From Marasmius tenuissimus (lineage: Eukaryota; Basidiomycota; Agaricomycetes; Agaricales; Marasmiaceae), in NCBI GenBank assembly GCA_029532415.1, contig JAQOTA010000016.1:310001-374000 (forward strand): DNA of 64,000 nt, given 5' to 3'. This document shows, piece by piece, positions 26,318-38,600 of the stretch (positions are counted from its first letter, which is position 1; every line of letters begins with the position of its first letter). The translations under genes were made by a program, and so were the position numbers. The notes under the pieces are model-generated. The model saw only the letters and a program-made list of their open reading frames with translations. It made no database searches and was not told the DNA's origin.

Positions 26318-26659
26318 TTCAGAGTTGTGTTGAGCCAGATTGTTCCACCAAGGTAACTCTCAATGCAGCTGCTCTTTCTTTGCCTAATTCTCTTACTCTT
26401 ACTCTTACTCTTTCTTCGAATATGTCTATCTCTTCTGATATACACAAACAGTCATCCTCTACTGTACCATTATCTTTCTCTGCTCTCATTGATTCCAGTT
26501 TGTCCCACTGCTTTATAGATATGAAGTATGTGGAGTGTAACCAAGTACTTACTGTTTCAATACCACCTATTTCTCTTTGCCTTCTCAATGGTTCCCATGC
26601 TTCCACTATTTCGCGCATGGCCTCTTTACCTATCATTTTTTCTTTTGGAGACATCCTTC
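26318..26659 (+). pseudogene. Gyp-C pol start: aspartic protease, full-length version
   Basis: The frame after the slippery site reads SLPNSLTLTLTLSSNM, then FSALIDSSLSHCFID, where the DSG triad of the other copies is DSS. It goes on with KYVECNQVLTVSIPPISLC, which Gyp-A and Gyp-B lack because of an in-frame deletion of about 81 nt. It is interrupted by the S insertion at 26660. Confidence 0.75.
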
Positions 26660-27168
26660 TGTCACGAATGGCCTCTGTGAAGAAACCTCTCAAGCCACCT
26701 GAACTCACTCAGAGATAAGACTAGTTGATAGAAAAGTAAAAGAGTAGATTGAGCAGCCAAAAGCTCAACCCAGCACAAGTGCTACAAGCGGTGGGGAGAC
26801 AAAGTGGACAAGCTGGGAAACTACCTACAGAGACCATGAGTATATATGAGAATATGCATCACAAGGAATGAATGAAATGATGAGAACTGTCAAAAGTATC
26901 CATGAGAGAAAAGCGGGAAAGTCAAACCAAACATGTATAGTTGTAACAGATGGTAAGGTATGAGAAAGAGATCAAAAGATGATTGTTCCATGATGAAAGA
27001 CCAAAATAACTGATATGGCTCAATAAGTAAATGAGGATGACAGGTGCCAATGCTATGTCGATGGGAGAATTGATTGGAATGACTCTGGTGATGGTAAATG
27101 GCAAGATCCGGGGAAGTAGGGCCAGCACCAGGGTGGACAGGACAAAAGAATAGTGGCAGTTTGTGACA
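26660..27168 (-). mobile_element. Solo LTR, family S (509 bp), copy 2
   Basis: The reverse complement of 24546-25054 with few differences. Together they form a 509-bp inverted repeat around a 1605-bp loop. Confidence 0.9.
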
Positions 27169-27909
27169 CCCTGTTACTACCTGCTCAGGATCTGCCTCCC
27201 TCTACTGCCACCTCAAGAGCCCTTGGGTTCTTCGACCTGTTTATGTGGATCGGATCCCTTGGGTAACTCTGTTTTTGTTGGCTGTTCAGCATCCTGGGGC
27301 ATAACTGGAGCTGTAACCGGAGGGGTGGATGGGTGTTCCTTATCAACAGCGGCATCAAAAGTATAATCGTCAAACACTTCCTCATTAGCCTTGTTTTTTC
27401 CCTTAGCAGTTTTCTTGGGAGGTTCGTTATAGGCCTTGTTGAGTGCTAGTGTGAGTTTCAAAGGGTCAAGCACCCCTCGAGGATCTTTGATAGTGGCTGG
27501 AGAGAAAACTTGACATGATGCGGGTTTCGGAGGAGGAGAAAGTCAACTAGGAGTTTCAGGTACCTTGTCAGCCATGTGGACTTTTCTGCTGTCCTCAAGT
27601 GTCATGTATTTTGAAGACATTGTTGTGGGGCGCCGGAGCTTGCTAGGTGGAAGTGGTGCAACAGTATTGAGAGTGCTGATACATGGAGTTGATTGTATGT
27701 TGATTTAATATTCAGAAGCATGGATGCTGCTGCTGAAAACTGCTTGTTGTTCTTTATGTTGACTGTAATGGTTTGTTGATATAGATTCAGAAGCAGAGAT
27801 GCTTCCTACAAATAGGTTTGGTGGATCTTTGTCGAAGTGTCCAGGGAATTCAGGATTGGCTTGTCTGGACATTCAGTAATTTCACCTCAAAGTTCATGAA
27901 TTAATATAC
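27169..27909 (-). mobile_element. Gyp-C leader and start of gag
   Basis: The minus strand reads LDPLKLTLALNKAYNEPPKK, then DYTFDAAVDKEHPSTPPV and a Gly/Ser/Arg-rich stretch, as in the Gyp-B gag start. The 5' leader between about 27650 and 27909 corresponds to 48375-48662 of Gyp-B. CCCTG at 27169-27173 is one half of an S TSD. Confidence 0.8.
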
Positions 27910-28626
27910 TGTTAGGATCATGCAGATATGACAGCCCAGACAGAAGTCCAAGTAGAAGAGACAGAAGCCAACGTGCCAGAATAGACTTGTCGGAGTTGGA
28001 GAGAGATTCCAATGACCAGAAGGCTGAGCAGATGGTTGGACAATAGTCAAAGGTTTTGCCAATGACACCGTTGAGTTGAGTTGTTCTTGACCAGAAGGGA
28101 AAGGAAGATAAAGATATAGAGGAGATAGAGATAAAGAGACGGAATGAGACAAATGGGATAAAACGGAAACCAAGTTGATTTTAATTCTGAGGAATACAAG
28201 TCGTGAAGTATCTAGCTTATATATGTATTGATCTCTGAGACCTCTGAAGGGGTTCCAGCAATTGTAGTACTGGAAGGTGAGTCAAGAGCAGGAGAGAATG
28301 TATGTACAGTATGGAATCCAAAATGGAGGGCAAAGTCCCGGAGTCAGAGATGAATCGGAAATGAAATGTCAGAATGGAATGTACAGGATGAGTCATAAGT
28401 AAATGGAAAGCGGAATGTTGGAATACAGAGCCTACAGACTACTCAGAAATGAACAGTGTATATGTATCTCCAATCCATAAGTACCAGGGACACAATGTCA
28501 GAATCTGAAGTCATGTTCCAGAAGGTATCATGAAGGAAAGAGAAAACATGAAGTACGTTCCATGGCTTGGAACCTTCAGAAGGTGGAAACAAGTCTTCGA
28601 AAGCCATAACCAGCATGGATGTAACA
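27910..28626 (-). mobile_element. 5' LTR of Gyp-C (717 bp)
   Basis: Plus strand TGTTAGGATCATGCAG ... CCATGCTGG-type end (GCATGGATGTAACA), in the reverse orientation of the Gyp-B LTR. The 3' partner LTR was not found, so the TSD cannot be checked. The adjoining host sequence (from 28627) is the RBR pseudogene. Confidence 0.85.
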
Positions 28627-30769
28627 GTTCGACTTCTGACCTTGTTTGCCATATAAACAACAATTGGTTCACAGACAAAACAAAACAGTGAATTATAGTT
28701 GTGGAAATTTTGTGTGCTGAAATACAATGAAGTGCAAATTGGTGCAGGGTTTTCAATCAAGTTTGTCAAGACCAGTACCGACATTCCATATATTCACATA
28801 TCCAGCCTGCCTTCAACAATATCAAAGGACAGTCTCAGGAAATGTCTTGAACAAAACGGTCAGGTTGTGGAGTTGTCAATGTGCATGCCCACACAAAATT
28901 TCCCTTTCATTTCAGCAACAGCTAAATTCACAAACAACACCGACCCTGTGATAGCAGTCAATTTGTTACACTGTTCCAAGATTGGCAAACATACCCTTGC
29001 TTCTAGCCTTTTGCTCAGCACTCACTCCGGTCACACCAAGCCTACGAAATTTTCTGATACCGTAGCCCTTTTCTTGTGGGCTGCACCTATGAAACAAGTG
29101 TATGCAGGATACCATACTACACAGGACACTCTTGCTGCAATACAATTGGCACAAAGTGAATATGCATCAACATATGTGGTTGCCAAACGTCACATTGGTT
29201 TACCTGCTGTTAGCACATATAATATTCAATTCTGAAATTTACCTGTGACAACAAAACCTAATGATATCCTGGACAAGTTCTCAAACACAGTCAACGTAGT
29301 TTGGGATAAAATCCAACCACATCCACATGTTGAGACAGTTGCAAATCGGGTTTGAGCTTACCTACATGACAATGCCATCCTTCCCCTTCAATTCCAGGTC
29401 CTTTCTGGCCCTTACAAAGATGGCATTGTCCAAGCATGGGCTCATTTTGAGAGTCCTAAAGTTGCTCAAGCAGCCATCGTGTTGTTTTGTATTACCTGCA
29501 GCATCTTCTGAGTGGTACACCTCCAAGCCGAGCGCAAATACACCATCTCCTACTGCATTTCCCGAAACCAATATCAACAGTCAGTACACAAAATGATGGA
29601 ACTACTTGCCTCCTTCTCTAAGTGCAACCTGCATCATTGCAGTACACTATTTGACAAGAACAAACATATGGTCTCCATCAAACTCGCAGCACGTAACAGA
29701 GAGGTGTTGACACAACTGAAATCAGAACTTGAAAATGTATTGACTGGAGACATGGTCCAGTCAAGTAATGGATAGCCTGTCTGGGACAACTTCTTTGTTT
29801 CCCAAGACAGGTATCAACAACTGCGCGAGTTACAAAGACAGCACCATCCAGTCACCATAATTCCTTGTCTGCGTGACAGGCAGATAACCATTTTTGGCCG
29901 TCAAGATAAACATGTTGTTGTTGGACAGTTGTTATCTGAACTGTATCACATGCTCTGCATTGTTAAACAACATTACTTTCATATTTCTGCTGGCTTGATG
30001 AACTGGCTCATGCCAAGGGGCATGCATCACCTACAGCAACTGTTAGGGCTGGACAATGTTTTGTTCATCTCTGACAATGCAGAGCTTCGCATTACAGGAG
30101 ATATAGCCTATTTTGCTATTGCCTGAGATGTCATTGACAGTATTGAAACAGCACCACATGACATATGCACAGGTAATTGTCCTGTCTGTCTAGACAACCT
30201 AGAACGACCTGTTACCTTGCCTTGTCAACATTCATACTGTCAGAGATGTCTTGCAGACCTCCTCCTCTGGGCCAAAGACGCATGCTGTTTCCCCATAATG
30301 TGTTGGAAACAATGGAAAGTGCACTGAGCTTGTTCCACTATCAACTGCATGAGCTGTCCTCAGAGCTATGGAGCTTGATGCTGTTGTTGAAGCCACCTTT
30401 ATTTCCCACATATACCGGAACCCTGAAAAATACTCATGGTGTTCAACTCCAGATTGCATGCAAGTGTTCCCCCCAACTCCTGGAACAATCCTTCATTGTC
30501 TTGCATGTCTTGTCAAGGTGCACCCTACATGCCAGCTCAACAATACCAACAGCAGCAATGGACAACTATCAGAAGAGTGTATGGCAATGCATGGTGTGAA
30601 GAAGTGCCCAAATTGTCAGATCTTGATTCAACATGGTGGTGGATGTAACCATGTGATGTGCACTCAGTGTGAGCTGGACATGTGTTGGGTATGTATGGAG
30701 AGGTTTGATTGTGAAGGTGATAATGTGTACAAGCATATGGCAGTCAAACACGGTGGGTACTACAACTAG
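28627..30769 (+). pseudogene. RBR-type (RING-IBR-RING) E3 ubiquitin ligase pseudogene, 5'-truncated
   Basis: An RRM-like start (DIPYIHISSLPSTISKDSL) is followed by a long middle region. Then come RING1 (CPVCLDNLERPVTLPCQHSYC at about 30180), the IBR zinc ligands (CSTPDCMQVF ... HCLAC) and RING2 (KKCPNCQILIQHGGGCNHVMC, CWVCMERFD). In the family the RING2 cysteine passes ubiquitin to substrates. The reading frame is broken by several stops: TGA around 29353 and 30124 where CGA (Arg) is expected, others near 29233, 29509, 29773 and 30327, and frameshifts near 30280-30370. Gyp-C cut off the N-terminus. The stretch is low in CpG. Confidence 0.8.
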
Positions 30770-30799
30770 GTTTTACTTTATGTAGACTGCAATGGATGT

Positions 30800-31610
30800 A
30801 ATGTGATGCAAATCACACCCTAAACCAATGAGATCCAACTTTCCAGGTCTGTATATACATAGTATAGCAAATGATGATCAAATAACAAGGGTGAAATACT
30901 TCTATTGCTGTGGAGGGCAAGTCAAAATGCATAATGTCCAAATCCATACTCACCTGCTGCGCCATGGCAGGTCCCACACTTGAATCCATTACCAGGTTAT
31001 AGTTCTGACTGTTTAGCAATAAAGTTTTGTATATACATACCCTTATCTGCTTCACATGTTGTGAAGCAGGGACATCCAATGTACTCCCAGGGATTGCCAC
31101 ATTTTTTGGTGGGGTCACAATGCATTCCAGCCTGATGTTGAAAGATACGTTCAGTGCATTCATAAGCACCTGGATTTCACATATTGTGAATAGGGTCAGA
31201 TAGAGTTACAACTGAAGAGCAAGAGTACATATGGTTTGTTAATTTTTCCTTCTTGGTGTTGACAATGGCTAACTTGGCCCAGATTTTGCGCTCATTCAAG
31301 GCCGGGATGTATAAAACTGCATATTGCTTGAGAGCTTCCTCTATTGTGATTTAAGTAGAGCAGGAGACTGTAATATTGACTTATCCATATACCTTGATCA
31401 GCAAAGGTGTATTTATATTCAAAGAACTTGGATCTTTTGTCCAGTATAGTTGGGAGATTGATCTTGTCCTCCTTGCCAAGTTTGAGGTCCTTTGGTATTT
31501 TCTGCCTGAGTTGCTATATTTTATCTGAGCAGAAGAAATGAGGTTTTGTAACATTCTTGAGGTTTGGCAGAATTGAGTCTGGGTTGAGAGACATCATGTA
31601 GAGAAGCCGG
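30800..31610 (-). pseudogene. Gene X, right fragment, cut by element T2
   Basis: Minus-strand exons read ASLHDVSLNPDSILPNLKNV, then KIPKDLKLGKEDKINLPTIL and KRSKFFEYKYTFADQ. A short intron (GTATAT ... AATAG) follows, then EEALKQYAVLYIPALNERKI, and a Cys-rich exon (YECTERIFQH, HCDPTKKCGNPWEY, CPCFTTCEADK). One in-frame TAG lies near 31515. I do not recognise the family. The border CCGG at 31607-31610 pairs with CCAG at 10003-10006. Confidence 0.55.
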
Positions 31611-33147
31611 TGTAAAGCGCCACTCGCGGTGTATAATAAAATCTAACTCGTAGGTCAAATCCTCCCAACACTCAAGAGTGTAGCTGAAGGGTGCGGGAAT
31701 TGGGGATTGGCGTTGATCGTAGGTTCCGCTCTTAGCCAGACTGCAATAGTAGGCTGAAGGAAATCTGACTCAAGAAACTATCCAACTAAGGTAGCTTCGC
31801 CTCTGAAACCAGTTCGGAGGTCAAAAGTGGGGTTCAGAAAAGAGGTTTATAGGTTGTTTTGGGGAGTGTAGAGTTTGTTTGGTGCTTCGGAAGTGCGTTC
31901 TTAGGCTTCGACTAGCTTCAGAACTACTCGAACAGCGAGGGGCAACAAGACAATCAAATCAAACAATGGCAATTAAGACTCCAATCAAGTCTGTCAATAA
32001 CTGAAGACCAACTGTCAACGGCAAACAATATCCTCAGCCCAATTAGCTTCGGAAGTTCAACAATAGCTCAGCCAGTCAAGTCAAGTCGCAGACAAACAAT
32101 GCAAAGTCAAGGTCAAGCAAGTGTTCAATGGATTTTCTAGGTTTGGGCAAACAAAGTTCTATTCTGTTCTAATGTCTCTCCAGAAGCGCTCCCGAGTCAA
32201 CTGACTACCCAACAAGTGGAATAGCTTTGTATCCTCTGAATACTAATCGTATGGATTGCTTGGGGATTCTTAATGAAAACCCCACTGCTTATATACTCTA
32301 GGAGGCTCTAATTCTACCGAATTGTACAAATATCGAATAAACCATGCCTCGGAGGCATAAACTACCTACTTTGGAATATACTTGGAGAGTTTTTGTGTTT
32401 AATCTATGCTTTTGAACCCCAAAGTCAAAACCAATAATTTGCTTCGGAAGTATCATCAGCCTCGAACATTCTCTAACATTCTATTCTTCCGGGTCTCTCC
32501 TATCGATGGTTCCGTTCTGCCTATCTGCCTCTGCAGCATTGATTCTCCGGTTCTAGACCCTTCAATCGGCATAGGTCATCCTGTTCTGTCTGCCTCCGAA
32601 GCATATACTCCCTTCGTCTGAAGCAAAGTACTTGCCTCCGAAGTGCTACTAGATGCCTACATTCATGGAGTTACCCAGCCGTTCATAGCCAGGTTGATGT
32701 CCTTTCCGTAGCTCAGATAATTCTGATGTCCTGCCATCCATATGGCCGCCCCACTATATCCAATCTTGGTACCTTGGATACCAGGTAATAGTTCAATGGT
32801 TCAGCCAGAACTCCTACTCGATTCTTCGGTACACCATTCCTTTCTTTCTAGTCCCTTGCCTCCCGGTGCAGTTGAGCACTGTGTTTTGCTACCAGCACCA
32901 ACTATGCCCTTAGTACAGTCAATATCTCCATGTACGAGTACAAGGGAGGTACCTCGACGGTGCAACTCCTTCGATCACTTCTCGATCATTGTTTAGCGCC
33001 CAGTGCCTGGTTTGGATCCACGCCTCCAAAGCGCTAATTTCCTAGTTTCCGAAGTAAAATTTCCACTTCAGCGGCAAGTCCAGAGGTCAGTAAAAGCAAG
33101 TACTAGGTTTTTCCCAATTCCTTGCTTACTTTTCCCCCGAGTGCACT

Positions 33148-34584
33148 ATGGCACGCTTGCATAACATTGAAGATCACTTCTGCAACTTGCTATATAGTAA
33201 GTCTTTCTATTTTCTAGATCCCGAGGCAGCCTTCTGACTTCCTCTTCAGAGTTGTATAAGCTCTAGTGGTATCCAGAAGACTACTCTGATAAGATCAAAG
33301 AGTGCCACATCATCCTACCCATTCCACTTGACACAGAACAAGAAGCTATCCTCGGAATCATCTTCCAGCAGTTCTTCCTCAGTCGCCACAGATCCGTCTA
33401 CTGGGGCTACGTGATTCGTTACGACATGATCCAGGACGAAATCTATCTCTGCAAGGACACCTTTGACCACTTCATTCCTCACGACGCCAGGTCTGTCATC
33501 GACATGGTCGCCGAGTCCATTGCTCGAGTTGGTTTCCTCGACTTCAAAACTGCTCGTACTCCTGGAGCCGTCAACGCTTGGATCGACGCCATCGTTAGTT
33601 GTGCTGAGTGCCCAGCACCTCTGAAGCTTGACTATACCAAGCTCTTGTTCTTCAAGTACTCCCCTGTCATGGGTCGTTGGCTCTCTCAATCCTTTTCTTT
33701 CTATAATCCTATTTTATGCAATCCATTCTATACCGATTATCTAGATCATGAAACCTTCATTGATTCTTATTATCCTGAAGATTCCTGTTAGGATTGTGCG
33801 GATCGGATAGGGATAAGATAAGATATGGGATTTTATATGCTGTCGGATAGATGGATAGGAAAGAGATAAGATGAAGGAGTGTGGGAGCAACAGATCTAGA
33901 GCAGACAGTAGCTGAAGGTTTCGCCAACAGCACCATGAACTGAGCTGTCCTTCTACTAGACTAAGAGGACAAGTTGCAAGAGAGAAGGAAAGACATAATA
34001 GAGAAGTATCCAGGTTGATCCTGGTTGATTTCGAGTCTTAAGATACAGGATAGAAGTATAGAGCTTATATAGGGTAATAGTAAATGAATGAATCATAAGT
34101 GAGTCAAGTGCGGGAAAGGTTGATGTATCATATGGAAGTCAAATACGGGGAGAAATGTACCGGAAGGGAAATGAACCGGAAATGAATAAGTGCGTGATGG
34201 AATGAAGATATGAATAGAATAAGTGAGTGTGGGAATATCTCGGAAGTCGGAGATAAGTAAGTCAGAATAAGTCAGAATGAAGAATGGAAGTAGTCCTGGA
34301 AGTGGAGGCGGAAGTGGCAGAGATTCCGGGGATGGACTTGGTGTGAGAGACTGAACCGCGGGAGTGAGGGTTGAGTGCCAGGGATGGAATAGTGTTGGAA
34401 TGAGCTAGAATAATAGCCCGGAAATACCCGGAAATACTCGGAATGGGTCCGGAGGTGATGTGACTAGCCAAGTGTGATGTGACCAGGTGAGATAGACCAG
34501 GGTAAGATGCATGGATGTAACAATTCCGACGTAGATAATTACTTCGGTTGGGATGAGGTAGCTCTAGCCAATATGGATGACTAG
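33148..34584 (+). pseudogene. Unknown gene carried by T2, interrupted by a solo LTR
   Basis: Mirror of 10483-11919. The possible first exon is at 33148 (MARLHNIEDHF), the main frame covers about 33267-33785, and after the LTR it continues to a TAG at 34582-34584. The protein is about 180 residues or more without the LTR. It has no recognised domain. Aromatic and acidic residues dominate its C-terminus. Confidence 0.5.
33786..34522 (-). mobile_element. Solo LTR, family D, nested in T2
   Basis: The same 737-bp LTR as 10545-11281, with TSD ATTCC at 33781-33785 and 34523-34527. An identical insertion point in T1 and T2 means either T moved with the LTR already inside it or one copy was overwritten by the other. 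Confidence 0.9.
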
Positions 34585-35060
34585 CGTAACCTGTAGTATA
34601 CCTAGTATACTTGAATCAATCATGCCTCCAAAGCGAGGCCTCGTCCTTATACCAAGCTTCTTGAGGCTCGACTTAGTCTTGCTTTCCAACCATCCATGCT
34701 TCCGCGGTGTCTTCCTCTGTCTAGCTCTACTAGTATGGGTCTTCGTCAAGTCTGATTATATTATTCTAATCCTTAGTACAATGCCTCCGAGCCACTGGAG
34801 ATATTCCCTTGATATGACTACAGGTCCTAGTCGTGCCTCCGAAGTGATACTTTCTTCAGTTATACGACTCCTACAGTTTTCAGAGATAAGGAGAGATGCC
34901 CCCGAGGCGCTATTCTCTCCTTATGCTAGGATCTGAGCCTTTTACTAGCCGCTCGGGACTCACTCTAGTACTCGTATTACCTAGTCATTTCTTATCTGTT
35001 TTATGCTAAAATCGCACAAAAACAAGGCTCCGAAGCTGCTTTTTAATAGCAGGCGCTACA

Positions 35061-35456
35061 GCAAAGTGTGTGTTTCCAGACGGGAGCAGTGACAGCAGTC
35101 GATCGGATGCTGGATCGATGAAGTTGAAGAGCTCGGAAGGAAAATGGAAGGCTGCAGGAGGAAAACCAGTCCATTTGGTGCTGACAGTTGAGAAGGATTT
35201 GCGCCAGTTCAATCGCGGAATCCAACTCTTGTTGAGTGTCTGGGGAGTGGACTTTCTGGATAGCTTGGATGAAGGCAAAGCGGACATGGAAGCGGATGAG
35301 GAAGAGGAAGAGGATCAGGAGGAAGGACCTTTGTCAAGGCCGAGCAAGAGGCCCACGTCTCAATCTCCCAAGAACCTTTGGAAGAAGATGAAGAGTGCGG
35401 AAATGATCCTGGAAGAAGAAGAAGAAGAAGCGGATAAGGATAGGATGGAGGAGTGA
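35061..35456 (+). pseudogene. Gyp-A antisense accessory gene, C-terminal part
   Basis: Plus strand, opposite to Gyp-A pol. From KCVFPDGSSDSSRSD it reads through LTVEKDLRQFNRGIQLLLSV, a Glu-rich stretch, then RPTSQSPKNLWKK and a Glu-rich end. It is homologous to the Gyp-B antisense gene (54679-55891). The cysteine pair CFRC of this gene lies beyond T2, in the reverse complement of 13461-13490. T therefore inserted within this gene. The N-terminal coiled-coil exon is deleted in Gyp-A. Confidence 0.7.
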
Positions 35457-35602
35457 TGGATGGAACGTCCGGAATCTGGACAATTTCTTGTTCTTTGTAC
35501 TTGTAGAATAATCATGAAATGTTGCCTGGCCAGAAGGCCTTACTCAGAACCATGAGTGAATTGTAAGATAGTTGGAAACGGCATTGGAATAGTGAAATGA
35601 AC

Positions 35603-38600
35603 TTAGAAAGAATCAATAGGTCCAGGCTTGTGAGGATAACACTCGTGAAATGCTTGGAGGAGGTCCAGAGCGTTGAAGTTGTCTGCCGTGACCCAAGAAA
35701 ACTCCTCATCGGTGCCTTTGTATCCGAGCCACCAGATGCAATATTGTAACTTGCACTTGAAATGACGGTTGATCTTGGAGTCTAGGATTTTGGAAATCTT
35801 GTAATGATCTTCTTCTCCGGTGTCGAGTTTGACGGGACCCGGAGGAGGCTGGACACGATTCAGAATGGGGTTCGGAAGGATGGATTCAAGTTGGGAAACG
35901 TGGAAAGTTGGATGGATGGTACAGAATTCAGTCAGAAGTCAGAGGGTATAGGCAACTGGAGATGGTGTAGCAATGATCTCGAAAGGACCTAGGAATTTCT
36001 CGGAGAATTTAGCGGTAGGTCTGGTCGTTTTGATGTACTTAGCGGAGACCATAACTTTGTTGCCAATCTTCCATTCCGGCTGAGGCTGGAGATGTCGATC
36101 CTTCTGTTCCTTCATATGGGTTTGGGTGTGAGTAAGTTCTTCTCGGAGCATGGAATGAAGCTCATCTAGATCAACCACAAACTCTCGTGCACGGGCGGAA
36201 GCCATGTCTTGTTCTGGCTGGATGGTGATGTTCGGATGATAACCCTTGTTGGCAAAGAATGGTGATATTCCGGTGGAAGTGTTCAGAGCATTGTTGTAAG
36301 TGAACTCAGCGAGAGGCAGGAGTTCATCCCAGTTGTCCTGCTGGTAAGAACAGTAGACTCGGATATACTGCTCAAGCATCTGATTTGCCCGTTCAGTTTG
36401 TCTGTCAGTGGAAGGGTGATAACCGGAAGTGTAATGAAGATTCATGTCAAGGGCTTTCCCGAGGGAACACATGAAGTGGGAAACAAATTCGGAACCTTGG
36501 TCAGAGGTAACATGCTGAGGAACCCCATGCTTAGAGAACACATGGATAACGAAGAGTCAGGCGAGTTGTTCGGAAGTGATATGGATGTCGGTAGGAATGA
36601 AGATTGCTTGTTTCGAAGCGCAGTCGATGATAACTAGGATGGAATTGAAACTGTTAGAGTTTGGAAGTTCCTCAATGAAGTCCATAGAGATAGAGTCCCA
36701 TGGTTGTGCGGGAACTGGAAGAGGTCGTAGAAGTCTGTATGGCTGATGTCGTGGAGTCTTGTTCCGTGCACAGATTACACAGGAGCAGATGCAGTCTCGC
36801 ACAAATTCTCGGATGAGAGGCCATGTATATTGACGTCGGATGGTTTCTAGAGTCCGGTTTTGTCTGAAGTGACCAGAGATGATATGATCGTGATATTGTT
36901 GGAGGATTCTAAGTCGGAGGTTGTTGGCTTCAGGAACGTAGATTCTGTCATCTAAACAGAGGAAACCTGTCTCGTCGACAGTCCATCTAGTCTCGTCGGA
37001 AGTGTCGGAAGCGGATCGGAAGTGTTGGATGAGGGAGGAATCTTCTGTCTGAGCAGTTCGGATGTCTTCATGGAGCTGCTCGACGTCCATGATAACGCTT
37101 GCGCGAAGAACTGGACCTTCAAGGAATGTAGCGCGGAGGGAAGCAGTGAGTTGTTCCTGAGTGAATACAGGTCGGAAGTTGTGTGGATTAAGATGGGCAT
37201 AAGGTGTATCCCCCTCTTTAGGATAGACGTCCCATTGTCTAGTCAAAGTGTCTGGTTTTGCACCAAGCTTGCCAGGATGGAAACAAATTACCATGTTAAA
37301 GTGAGAGAGGTACTCGGACCAGCGTACTTGTCGTCGGGTGAGATTCTTTGTAGTGGTGAAATATTCAAGATTTTTGTGATCCGTTACCACGTCGACCGGA
37401 TTTTCGGAACCTTCCAAGTAGTGCCGCCAACGTTTGAACGCCTCGAAGATGGCGAGGAGCTCTTTGTCGTGCACATCCTAGTTAAGTTCCGGAGGAGTGA
37501 AAGTCCGGGAGTGGAATGCGATAGGATGGATCTCACTGTCGTCGGTCCGGATAAAGAGGATAGCCGCCAATGCATAGTCGGATGCGTCGGTTTCCACAAT
37601 GATTTCTCAATCAGGAATCCAGTGCGTGAGGATAGGAGCATGAGTGAATGCCTCTTTCAGAGTATCGAAGGCAGCCTGGCATTCCAGGCTGAAGTTCCAA
37701 CGGATGTCTTTCCGAGTGAGGCGGGTTAAAGGAACAGTAATGGCGCTATAGTTGAAGATAAAACGCCGATAGAAGTTGCAAAAGCCGAGGAAAGATTGGA
37801 TATCCTTAACTTTACACGGCGTAGGCCACTTGGTAATGATATCCACTTTGGACATATCCATTCGAAGACCATCCGGCGAAAGAATGTAGCCGAGGTATTC
37901 GATAGTATCGGTATGGAATTCGCACTTGGAGGCTTTGCAGTACAATCCGTTTGCCCGGAGGTGTTTGAGAACCTCTCGGACAGGCTTCTTGTGAGAGATG
38001 TCATTGGAATAGATGAGGATGTCGTCTAGGTAAACTAAAACGTTAACAACAAGCATATCGGAGAAAATGTTGTTGACAAAGTGTTGGAAGACTGCAGGTG
38101 CGTTGGATAGTCCTTCCAGCATAACCCGCCACTCGAATGAGCCGTAATGGGTCCGGAAAGCGGTCTTGTGTTCATCACCGTCGGCGATACGCACAAGATG
38201 ATAAGCGTGACAGAGGTCAAGCTTGGTATAGATCCAAGCCTTCCGTGGAGCATCGAGAAGGTCGGAGATGAGAGGGAGCGGATAGCAATCCTTTTTGGTA
38301 ATCTTGTTGAGACCTCGGAAGTCGACACAGAGTTGAAGATCACCACTCTTCTTCTTGACGAAGAGAACGGGAGCGCCAAAAGGAGATTTGGATGGAGTGA
38401 TGAGCCCGGCCTGGAGATGTTCATCGATAAATTCTCGGAGAGCTGTGATCTCCGTTTGAGAAAGGGAATAGATCGGACCGAGAGGTGGTTCTGTTCCTTC
38501 CTCTAACTGAATCTTCATGTTGTCTTCTCCCTGATGCGACGGAAGCTGTTTCGACATTTCTGGACTGAAGACGTCAGTGAATTCATCATAATCAGGTGGA

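Larger units (their letters stand above)
25055..26659 (+). mobile_element. Gyp-C gag-protease segment, flipped relative to the rest of Gyp-C
   Basis: Gag and the pol start are read on the plus strand here, although Gyp-C sequence on both sides is read on the minus strand. It is bounded by inverted LTR-S copies. Flank pairing (CAGGG at 25055-25059 with the reverse of CCCTG at 27169-27173; CCTTC at 26655-26659 with 24541-24545) shows an inversion between the two S copies. Confidence 0.88.
31611..35060 (-). mobile_element. Element T2: inverted copy of T1 (3450 bp)
   Basis: The reverse complement of 10007-13456 with the same length; in every segment compared base by base the two agreed. It includes the nested D LTR with the same TSD. 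The right border joins Gyp-A (GCAA at 35061-35064), the left border joins gene X (CCGG). Each border pairs with the opposite border of T1. Confidence 0.85.

Noticed and set aside
33315..33689. A 124-codon frame opposite the T2-borne gene, and its mirror at 11378-11752
   Set aside because: It is the complement of the WYPED/IRYDM frame. The latter has better coding character and continues across the LTR, so this one is a shadow.
10007..35060. T1 and T2 as the two LTRs of one giant retrotransposon
   Set aside because: They are in inverted, not direct, orientation, and each has its own TSD when flanks are paired crosswise.
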